Positions 57,652-64,000 of a stretch of 64,000 nucleotides of DNA are shown here, in pieces. The stretch's first letter is position 1, and every line of letters begins with the position of its first letter. Source of the DNA: Candidatus Hecatella orcuttiae (lineage in GTDB: Archaea > Thermoproteota > Bathyarchaeia > Hecatellales > Hecatellaceae); the NCBI GenBank assembly GCA_002011035.2, contig MTLY02000003.1, forward strand, positions 365,194-429,193, written 5' to 3'. Both the position numbers and the translations under genes were made by a program. Under the pieces are notes generated by a model. That model was given only the letters and a program-made list of their open reading frames with translations. It was not told the origin of the DNA and searched no databases.

Positions 57652-58677
57652 ATGTGGATGGGAAAAGAGGTTAAGAAAGCTGAGCGGAAAAAGACGCTGC
57701 GCAGGCTCATGGTCACCAAGTATGTTGCCTTATCCCAAGATCTGACCGTGGAGGAAGGAATAGGAAAATGGCGTGAAACAGTGCATGAGGCAAGAATCGC
57801 CTACAATATTTATGTTGTCGACTCAGAGGGCAGGCTTGAAGGTTTGCTGACCATGAGGGAACTGCTGGCCGCCAGCCCCCAGACTAAGCTGAAGGATATC
57901 ATGAGGAAAAATTTCGCCTACGCATACGTGGACAGCTCTGTGGAGCAGGTGGCCTCCGTCATCATCAAAAATGACCTCTGCGCGGTGCCTCTCCTAAGTC
58001 GTAATCATAAGCTTTTGGGCATCGTGTCAGCCGACGACATTCTGGACGCTATGAGGGTGGAAAGCGACGAAGACATCTACCGGCTGGCCGGCATACTCGG
58101 ATTGGAGTTTAGGTTTCCAGCAGCGGGTTTAGAAGATCTTTCAATGATGGTGAAGTCGAGAATCCCTTGGCTGATCATCTGCGTGATCATCGGTGTGCTC
58201 GTTTCCGGAAGTGTGATAAAAAAGTATGAAGACGCCATCGCAGCGTTGCCTTTGATCGCTGTTTTCATCCCGGTCTTGATGGATTCAGGGGGTAACATAG
58301 GCACGCAAAGCTCTACCATAATCGTCAGGGCGTTGGCTTTGGGGCAGATGAGAACTAGCCGCGTCGCCGCGCATTTTCTCCTAGCCGACTTAGGAGCAGG
58401 CGCGATCATAGGGTTCATCCTCGCCGTGTTTGTGGCAGCGCTGGCCGCCTTGTTGGGGGTCTACGACCTCATGCTGCTTTTCACGTTGTCCGCGAGTATG
58501 TTTCTCATCCCCATAACAGCCATAGGCATCGGCTTCGTCATACCCTATTTGAGCTACATCTTCAAAGTTGACCCTGCAGTGACCTCAGGGCCTCTGGTCA
58601 CGCTGATCGCAGACGTCACAGCGCTGCTCATATACTTCCTGATGGTGATAACCCTCTACCTTCCCCGCATCGGCTGA
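57652..58677 (+). CDS. mgtE: MgtE-family magnesium transporter (no N domain)
   Basis: A 341-residue protein with two CBS motifs (residues 15-150, for example YVVDSEGRLEGLLTMRELL and LLSRNHKLLGIVSADDILDA), then five membrane helices. The pore signature PVLMDSGGNIGTQSSTI contains the conserved Asp and Gly-Asn. The superhelical N domain of classical MgtE is missing, a common archaeal form. CBS domains sense Mg2+ and nucleotides. Confidence 0.9.
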   Translation: MWMGKEVKKAERKKTLRRLMVTKYVALSQDLTVEEGIGKWRETVHEARIAYNIYVVDSEGRLEGLLTMRELLAASPQTKLKDIMRKNFAYAYVDSSVEQVASVIIKNDLCAVPLLSRNHKLLGIVSADDILDAMRVESDEDIYRLAGILGLEFRFPAAGLEDLSMMVKSRIPWLIICVIIGVLVSGSVIKKYEDAIAALPLIAVFIPVLMDSGGNIGTQSSTIIVRALALGQMRTSRVAAHFLLADLGAGAIIGFILAVFVAALAALLGVYDLMLLFTLSASMFLIPITAIGIGFVIPYLSYIFKVDPAVTSGPLVTLIADVTALLIYFLMVITLYLPRIG

Positions 58678-58701
58678 AGGTCTTCGACGCACTTCATGAG
58701 G

Positions 58702-58944
58702 TCATTCCGGCGGATAGAACATGGTCAGCAGGGTTTCCGTGTGGACTACGTTGGGAGTTTTTTCCACCATCTCGTAGATTATCCTCGACAGCTCCTGCAA
58801 GTCTTTAGCTTCGATGACCACCACAGCGTCAAACCTGCCGAAGACGGAGTTCGCCATTTTCACACCTCGAATATGTCGGGCTTTGACGATTTCCTCCGAG
58901 GTGCCCGGTTTGGTGGTAACTAGGACGAAGGCTCTTATGGGCAT
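58702..58944 (-). CDS. Lrp/AsnC ligand-binding (RAM) domain protein, copy 2
   Basis: An 80-residue RAM domain paralogous to 53730 (AFVLVTTKPGTSEEIVKARH, GRFDAVVVIEAKDLQELSRI, NVVHTETLLTMF). No DNA-binding domain. It converges on mgtE. Two such stand-alone copies within 5 kb suggest that one or both modulate a regulator encoded elsewhere. Confidence 0.88.
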   Translation of the reverse strand: MPIRAFVLVTTKPGTSEEIVKARHIRGVKMANSVFGRFDAVVVIEAKDLQELSRIIYEMVEKTPNVVHTETLLTMFYPPE

Positions 58945-59065
58945 ATGTTCTCCCTCAGGTTAAGTTTGGGGGCTTCCTCCCTAATACTCTTTCTAAAGAG
59001 CTCTCTCCCCCAAGATAATCTTCAAATTCAACTTTCACGCTTCAAGAGAAGAGGGTAGCCGGGTA

Positions 59066-60745
59066 GTGGCCTCCGCGAAGCGGCTTATGTGGATTTTGAG
59101 GGTTCAAGTGTTCGTCAGCGGAGCCATGGTGATGGCTCTGGAGCTGCTGGGAAGCCGATTTCTCATCCCCCATTTCGGTAGCACCCTCTACGTTTGGGGA
59201 AGCCTCATAGGCGTCGTCCTCGCCGCCCTAAGCCTCGGCTACTACCACGGCGGCAGGATCGCTGACAGAAGGCCGAGCTTCCAGGCTTTCGCCTTTATCA
59301 TCTTCTCCGCAGGGGTCTACATTCTCTTCATCAATACCCTTGCCCCTATGGTTTTCGAGTTCGCCCTTTCCCTGAGGATGGGTGAAAGATTCAGCCCTCT
59401 AGCGGCCACGGTTCTTCTCCTCGCCTTACCCAGCTGGTTGCTGGGGATGGTTTCCCCCTACGCCATAAGGCTGGGGGCTAAAACTCTCAAGGAGATTGGA
59501 AGCTTAGCCGGGAACCTTTACTCTCTCTCCACCGCGGGCAGTATAGTTGGGACTTTTCTTACGGCTTTCGTCCTCATCCCGGAGCTGGGGGTTGCCAAGA
59601 CTCTCTACGGTGTGAGCATCGGGCTTATGGCAGTCTCAACGTTAAGTCTTACCAACCGAGGCAAGTCTCTCGCTGTGGTGGTGATCTCGTTGGCTTTGGC
59701 CATGGCTTTCACCGCTCCGGTGAAAGCCAGCGGAGTGGTCTTCGAGGGGGAGTCCGCCTACCATCACATCGTGGTTATGGACAACAACGTTACTGGAGTT
59801 AGAACTCTTCTCTTAGACAACAATTTTCACAGCGCCATGGACTTAAGGGAGCCCAGCCGTATAGTATACACTTACACCGGGTTTTTCCACTTGGGCTTTC
59901 TCTTCAACCCCGAGGTTGAGAATGTGCTCTTCATCGGGGGAGGTGGATTTTCAGGGCCCAAGCGCTTCCTAGAAGACTATGACTGGGTGAAAGTGGATGT
60001 AGTGGAAATAGACCCTCAAGTTGTCAGGGTTGCTGAAGAGTACTTCGGATTGAAACCGGACCCTAGGTTGAAGGTTTACATTCAAGACGGCCGAGTTTAC
60101 TTGGCGAGCTCCGAGAAGAAATACGACTTGGTGGTCATGGATACCTACGATAAGAGCTTCATTCCCTTCCACCTCATGACTCTTGAATTCTGGAGGGAGA
60201 TGGAACGCGACCTGAAGCCTCAAGGGGTTGTGGTTTTAAACTTCATTTCATCCCTAGAGGGAGATGCCTCCCGCATCTTGAAGGCTGAACTGGCCACCAT
60301 GTCTGAGGTTTTCCCTGAAATCTACCTGTTTCCTCTATCCCCCGGGATGCCCAGCCTCGTTCAGAACATCATCATCGTAGCCGTGAAGGCGGAGAAGAAT
60401 TTCAGCCAAGAAACCCTAGTGGAAAGAGCGGAAGAGCTTCATTTCGTCAGAGTCCCCATCCAAAGCTATGCTAACCACCTTTGGGAACCCAGCTTCAAAC
60501 TGGAAGGGGGAAGGGTCCTCACCGACGACAAAGCTCCTGTGGAGAATCTTCTAAACCCCCTTACAGGAAAGCCCCTGGTAAGGGAGGAAGGAGAGGCCAC
60601 CGTCTTGAGGGAAAACGCGGAGGTTCCCCTCTCCACTAAACCCGTTGGCACCCCCACGGTCCTCAGCTTCCTTGCAGTCGGCTTAGGGATTCTCCTGGCC
60701 TTGGAAATTTTCCTATTCGGCAGACAGCGTTCTACTGCAACATAA
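59066..60745 (+). CDS. Membrane-fused spermidine synthase-like protein
   Basis: A 559-residue protein. Residues 10-220 form about seven membrane helices (LRVQVFVSGAMVMALELLG at the start). Residues 230-480 form an aminopropyltransferase-type Rossmann domain with FIGGGGFSGPKRF, VDVVEIDPQVVRVAEEYFG and a catalytic-like VVMDTYDK. A last helix ends the protein. The GGGGFS loop corresponds to the GGGDG loop of spermidine synthases. The membrane-fused forms are widespread and of unknown substrate. An Asp at the polyamine site is present (MDTYD). Start GTG 59066. Confidence 0.8.
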   Translation: MASAKRLMWILRVQVFVSGAMVMALELLGSRFLIPHFGSTLYVWGSLIGVVLAALSLGYYHGGRIADRRPSFQAFAFIIFSAGVYILFINTLAPMVFEFALSLRMGERFSPLAATVLLLALPSWLLGMVSPYAIRLGAKTLKEIGSLAGNLYSLSTAGSIVGTFLTAFVLIPELGVAKTLYGVSIGLMAVSTLSLTNRGKSLAVVVISLALAMAFTAPVKASGVVFEGESAYHHIVVMDNNVTGVRTLLLDNNFHSAMDLREPSRIVYTYTGFFHLGFLFNPEVENVLFIGGGGFSGPKRFLEDYDWVKVDVVEIDPQVVRVAEEYFGLKPDPRLKVYIQDGRVYLASSEKKYDLVVMDTYDKSFIPFHLMTLEFWREMERDLKPQGVVVLNFISSLEGDASRILKAELATMSEVFPEIYLFPLSPGMPSLVQNIIIVAVKAEKNFSQETLVERAEELHFVRVPIQSYANHLWEPSFKLEGGRVLTDDKAPVENLLNPLTGKPLVREEGEATVLRENAEVPLSTKPVGTPTVLSFLAVGLGILLALEIFLFGRQRSTAT

Positions 60746-60886
60746 TTATTCGACGGCTTTTAATTCAGCTTCAACCGAAGGGCTCAGAAAACTCAGGCGA
60801 ACAGCCTCCTTCGCATCAGCTATCCCTAACAGGAAAGAAAACCGTAATTAACCCGCTGGCTTCTCTAATAAACAGGGGTGCTACTG

Positions 60887-61354
60887 GTGAGGGTATATTT
60901 AGTTCAGCATGCCGAGGCCCTGCGGGAGGAGGAAGACCCGTCGAGGCCCCTGTCCCCAAAGGGCTTGGAAGACATCAGAAAGGTGGCGAAATACGCAGAG
61001 AAACACCTGCACATCACCGTAGGGCAGATACTCCACAGCGGAAAACTGCGAGCTAAGCAGACGGCTGAAATCCTGGCCGAACATCTTCGTCCCCCGAAAG
61101 GGGTGGAGGCGGCTGAAGGCTTTGAGCCCTCAGCTGACCCTCAGGTATGGGGAAACCGCCTCTCCGAAGCCGTGGAGAACCTTATGCTGGTGGGGCACCT
61201 CCCCCACCTAGGTAAGCTTGCAGGTCTACTGCTCTGCGGAGACGAGGGCCGAGGGGCTGTGGCCTTCAAGACGGGCTGCATCCTATGTCTGGAGAAGGAT
61301 GAGCGCGGCTGCTGGTCTATCCAGTGGCTGGTCACCCCTGAAATACTGCCCTAA
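60887..61354 (+). CDS. SixA-type histidine phosphatase
   Basis: About 155 residues of the branch-1 histidine phosphatase superfamily. Catalytic His in YLVQHAEAL near the N-terminus, conserved HSGKLRAKQTA (the second Arg of the RHG set is replaced by Gln here) and the second His in MLVGHLPHLGKL. It would remove phosphate from histidines or small phospho-compounds. I choose GTG 60887; GTG 60878 adds three residues. Confidence 0.85.
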   Translation: MRVYLVQHAEALREEEDPSRPLSPKGLEDIRKVAKYAEKHLHITVGQILHSGKLRAKQTAEILAEHLRPPKGVEAAEGFEPSADPQVWGNRLSEAVENLMLVGHLPHLGKLAGLLLCGDEGRGAVAFKTGCILCLEKDERGCWSIQWLVTPEILP

Positions 61355-61368
61355 AAGGCTGAGTGAAA

Positions 61369-61752
61369 TCAGAGAATTTCAAACTTGACAGGTTCACCGT
61401 CCCGGTTGAAGACGGCTACATCCTCGAAACGGTAAGGGTATCCCACGATGACCATGATTCTCCCGTAGAAATTGTTCAAGTCTTCAGGCGACGGCTTCAG
61501 ATGCCCGGAGGGGTGAGAATGGGCTACCCCTACGATGGAAGCGTCCATGGGAAGCGTGAAGAGGGGAAAACTTGAAAAGGCTCTTCCACGGCTGGCGAAG
61601 GGGGGTATGACGATCTCCTCAACCATAATCCTATCCTTGGAGAGCTTTCCCCTCAGCAAGAGAATCCCCTCCTCTGGGTGTAAGTGGCGAGCGTAGTCCA
61701 CAAGGCCTTGAACAACATCCCGGGCGATGAAAACAGCCTTACCCATCTTCAA
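61369..61752 (-). CDS. JAMM/Mov34 metallopeptidase
   Basis: A 127-residue MPN+ domain. The zinc motif is complete: Glu27/28 (HPEEGILLL), then HSHPSGHLKPSPED with His78, His80 and Asp91. Archaeal enzymes of this type cleave isopeptide bonds of SAMP-type ubiquitin-like proteins or process ThiS/MoaD-like precursors. No SAMP or E1 gene is nearby. It converges on the sixA gene. Confidence 0.85.
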   Translation of the reverse strand: MKMGKAVFIARDVVQGLVDYARHLHPEEGILLLRGKLSKDRIMVEEIVIPPFASRGRAFSSFPLFTLPMDASIVGVAHSHPSGHLKPSPEDLNNFYGRIMVIVGYPYRFEDVAVFNRDGEPVKFEIL

Positions 61753-61896
61753 GTTTCCCAGAGTTAAACATACATCATTCGAATTAGATTCTTAAAAATC
61801 TATGGCAGAAGGCTCTTGGTAGCAATAGCTATATTAAAGGTTAAGACAAGCCTTTACAGCTTATTTTAGGTTTCGAGGATTATCACCGCTTTTATA

Positions 61897-61964
61897 CGAA
61901 AAGTTTATATATTAGAAGTATAGATTATGACTTAAGGAATAAGTCGAGGCTCCTTCTATATAAG
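61897..61964 (+). promoter_or_regulatory. TFB promoter region with two TATA-like boxes
   Basis: CGAAAAGTTTATATAT (61897-61912) has a BRE-like purine stretch before the TATA box but lies about 110 bp from the start codon. TCTATATAAG (61955-61964) lies about 60 bp before GTG 62024 and would give a leader of about 35-40 nt. GGAGGTG precedes the start. Confidence 0.5.
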
Positions 61965-62023
61965 CTCCTCCTATTTCTCGATGGGAACGGAGTTTTAAGG
62001 ACCGATGACGACGGAGGTGAAAC

Positions 62024-62962
62024 GTGCAGATGGAAACATCGTCAAGAGAAGTAGGCGCCGGTAGGGAATCCCGCTGCCCCGAATGCGGCAGCACCCTGAT
62101 AGTGGAGAGTGGCGAAACCGGCGAGGTTGTCTGCGGCAACTGCGGCTTGGTGTTGAATGAGGTATCCTACGACAGGGGGCCTGAGTGGAGAGCCTTCACC
62201 CCGGAGGAGAAAGCTGGGAAAAGCCGGGTGGGTGGACCCGTTTCCATCCTTCAAGCTGATAAAGGTTTACCTACGGTGATAGACAAGGTTGGCAAGGATG
62301 CCTTCGGAAGGAAGGTTGACCTGCCAACCCGGAGGCAGATGCTCCGTCTCAGAAAATGGCAGACCAGAACCCAGTACCAGTCTCCTGTGGAGAGAAATCT
62401 CCTCCAAGCTTTAGCCGAACTGGACAGGCTTGCGGATAAACTTCACATCCCCGAAGATCTCCAAGAAGAGGCGGCTGAAATCTACCGAAAAGCCTTAGAT
62501 AAAGGGCTGGTGCGAGGGCGCTCCATATCAGCCATCGTAGCTGCAGCCCTCTACGCAGCCTGCCGAGCGTACTCAAAGCCGCGTTCGTTGAAGGAAATAG
62601 CCTCGGTGAGCAGGGTTAAAAAGAAGGACATAGCTCGCTGCTACCGTCTTCTTCTGCAGGAGATAGACTTGAAGATGCCCATTCCTGACCCGAGGAACTA
62701 CATTTCCAAGATAGCCACGAAGGCCAACATTCCGGAGAAAACGCGAACCAAGGCCATTCAGCTTCTCAGCGAAGCTGAAGAGAAAAATGCCATCGTAGGC
62801 AAAGACCCCGTAGGCTTGGCGGCTGCAGCCCTCTACATCGCCTGCGTCCTCACAGGGGAGAAAGAAACCCAAAAGGATATAGCTGAAGCCGCGGGTGTCA
62901 CGGAGGTTACGGTGAGAAACCGTTACAAAGGGCTGAAGGAAGCCTTCAACCTCAACGTCTGA
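62024..62962 (+). CDS. tfb: Transcription initiation factor IIB
   Basis: A 312-residue TFB. Zinc ribbon CPECGSTL/CGNCGLV (residues 18-40), B-reader/linker with RGPEWRAFTPEE, then two cyclin-like repeats at about 110-205 and 206-305 (SISAIVAAALYAACRAY, and later VGLAAAALYIACVLTG). It bridges TBP and RNA polymerase at promoters. Start GTG 62024 after GGAGGTG. It is the only basal initiation factor gene of this type in the window. Confidence 0.96.
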   Translation: MQMETSSREVGAGRESRCPECGSTLIVESGETGEVVCGNCGLVLNEVSYDRGPEWRAFTPEEKAGKSRVGGPVSILQADKGLPTVIDKVGKDAFGRKVDLPTRRQMLRLRKWQTRTQYQSPVERNLLQALAELDRLADKLHIPEDLQEEAAEIYRKALDKGLVRGRSISAIVAAALYAACRAYSKPRSLKEIASVSRVKKKDIARCYRLLLQEIDLKMPIPDPRNYISKIATKANIPEKTRTKAIQLLSEAEEKNAIVGKDPVGLAAAALYIACVLTGEKETQKDIAEAAGVTEVTVRNRYKGLKEAFNLNV

Positions 62963-62992
62963 CCGAAGAGACGACAACGCGGCCGGAAGCCT

Positions 62993-63670
62993 TCAAGGCA
63001 ACTTTTTCTTAAGGTTAATGACTCTATCGGCTAGTTTAGCCATTTTTCTTCTATGCGTTGTGGCCAGTAGGGTTTTTCCTTTCAGGATTTTTCCCTTGAA
63101 AGAGGCTACCATCATATCCTCGGTGAGGGGATCGAGGAAGTCCGTGGGTTCATCTAAAAGCAGAATCTCAGGATCGGAAATCATCGCCCTAGCGTAGGAT
63201 ACCATGCGGTTTTCTCCAACGCTGAGAGTTGCAACCTTCCGGTGGACGTAGTTAGAAATCCAGAAGCTCTCCAAAACCTCCTCCACGCGTCTTCTCCGTT
63301 CATCCCGGCTCATCCCCAAAAATACTAGGGGAAGTTCCAGGTTTTCGTAAACCGTTAAAGAAGGGATGAGGTTAGATACTTGGAAGACAACCCCCAGCTT
63401 TCTCCGCCTTAACTTTGAAACAACGTCCTCAGGAAGCTTCGTTATGTTCACTCCGTCGACGTAGATGTTTCCAGCTTGAGGCCTGTCCAAACCTGCAACC
63501 AAGTTTATCAAGGTCGTTTTCCCGCATCCGGTGGGGCCTACGACGGCGAGAAATTCGCCTTTTTTCACCTCGAAGGATACGTCCTCAAACACTGGGAAAG
63601 ATTTCCCATGCCCGTCGTAGACTTTCCTCACATGCTCCACACGGATGGCGGAGTTACTCGACATGGGCAA
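62993..63670 (-). CDS. ABC transporter ATPase (LolD/MacB type)
   Basis: A 225-residue ATPase with Walker A VVGPTGCGKTTLINL, Q-loop and signature ATLSVGENRMVSYARAM, where the usual LSGGQ reads LSVGE, and Walker B ILLLDEPTDFLDP. It pairs with the FtsX-type permease upstream (17-bp overlap) as an export or mechanotransduction unit. The altered signature is unusual but the rest is intact. Confidence 0.88.
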   Translation of the reverse strand: MPMSSNSAIRVEHVRKVYDGHGKSFPVFEDVSFEVKKGEFLAVVGPTGCGKTTLINLVAGLDRPQAGNIYVDGVNITKLPEDVVSKLRRRKLGVVFQVSNLIPSLTVYENLELPLVFLGMSRDERRRRVEEVLESFWISNYVHRKVATLSVGENRMVSYARAMISDPEILLLDEPTDFLDPLTEDMMVASFKGKILKGKTLLATTHRRKMAKLADRVINLKKKLP

Positions 63671-64000
63671 ATATCTCCGCAGTCATTCGGTGAGATTTTT
63701 TCCACACAGAATATGCTCCGAGAGCGGCTCCCGTAAAAATCCCCAGCAGGCTGAAGAGGAGAGCGAACCCCAAGGCTTCTGCCAGCGTCAGGAGGCTCCA
63801 GCCTTTCAAAGGCAGCAAAGCCGGCAACAGAACTAGGAGGCTTACCCCCACCAGCAGCCCTAGAAGGGCTCCTAAAAGCCCTGTGAGGAAGAGTTCGATC
63901 ATGAAAGAGAGGGTAATGGTCTCCCTAGTGGCGCCCAACGCCTTGTACACGCCTAGGTCGTAGTCAACCCGGTCGGCTAGGTGGAGCATGGTAGCTGAGA
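63654..64000 (-). CDS. FtsX-type ABC permease, C-terminal part (cut by window end)
   Basis: The frame enters from the right edge. Three hydrophobic segments (FMIELFLTGLLGALLGLLVG, LGFALLFSLLGIFTGAALGA) and the coupling segment GVYKALGATRETITLSFMIE are characteristic of FtsX/MacB permeases. The periplasmic domain and N-terminus lie beyond the window. Its stop overlaps the ATPase start. Confidence 0.8.
   Translation of the reverse strand, partial: SATMLHLADRVDYDLGVYKALGATRETITLSFMIELFLTGLLGALLGLLVGVSLLVLLPALLPLKGWSLLTLAEALGFALLFSLLGIFTGAALGAYSVWKKSHRMTAEIFAHVE

Overview
The window is archaeal. It encodes RFC small and large clamp-loader subunits, TFB, an RPC34/TFE-beta-like factor, Rpo4, ribosomal proteins L21e, L31e, L39e and S19e, Rnp4, Nep1, Pus10, PurP and an A-type ATPase subunit, and its two tRNA genes carry bulge-helix-bulge introns. 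An archaeal CO dehydrogenase/acetyl-CoA synthase pair (cdhA-cdhB), an AMP-forming acetyl-CoA synthetase and superoxide reductase point to a strict anaerobe using the Wood-Ljungdahl pathway. The gene mix and the tRNA introns suggest a TACK-type lineage, most likely a Bathyarchaeia-like organism; that placement is an inference.

Layout. 0-1.4 kb: AT-rich surface-glycan genes (methyltransferase end, GT4 glycosyltransferase). 1.9-34.7 kb: a dense, GC-rich housekeeping stretch with UbiA, MetRS, cdhAB, a SOR/ferritin stress pair, LarE, pyrBI, RFC, dcd, a long minus-strand RNA-processing and ribosome operon, Trm1/RlmE, Hsp20, ribosomal proteins, Nep1 and Acs. 34.8-50.4 kb: an AT-rich accessory block lying exactly between an intron-containing tRNA-Gly and an intron-containing tRNA-Thr. 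50.6-64 kb: a very large membrane protein, purC plus two purP genes, MgtE, two small Lrp-type ligand-binding proteins, a membrane aminopropyltransferase-like protein, SixA, a JAMM peptidase, TFB and an ABC/FtsX exporter.

The accessory block is the most interesting part. It holds a Pot-type ABC importer (potABCD), a monomethylamine-methyltransferase (MtmB) homologue with alanine where MtmB has pyrrolysine, a class III aminotransferase, a dimethylamine methyltransferase (MtbB) whose frame is crossed by a single UAG exactly at the pyrrolysine position (residue 356), the cognate corrinoid protein, an aldehyde:ferredoxin oxidoreductase (AOR) with its Fe-S protein, and three sensor/regulator genes (TrmB-PAS, winged helix, V4R). 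A testable reading is a catabolic module for an N-methylated amine: import, corrinoid-dependent demethylation by one Pyl-dependent and one Pyl-free enzyme, transamination to an aldehyde, and oxidation by AOR with reduction of ferredoxin. No pyl genes, tRNA-Pyl, methylcobamide:CoM methyltransferase or RamA-type activator is present here, so they must be encoded elsewhere if the module works as proposed.

Two other points affect interpretation. UAG ends about 19 of 70 genes here, including ribosomal proteins, so the amber codon is also an ordinary stop in this genome. The AOR/ferredoxin pair is bracketed by two diverged direct repeats, each made of a decayed transporter 3' end followed by a tiny ORF, which suggests duplication or cassette insertion.
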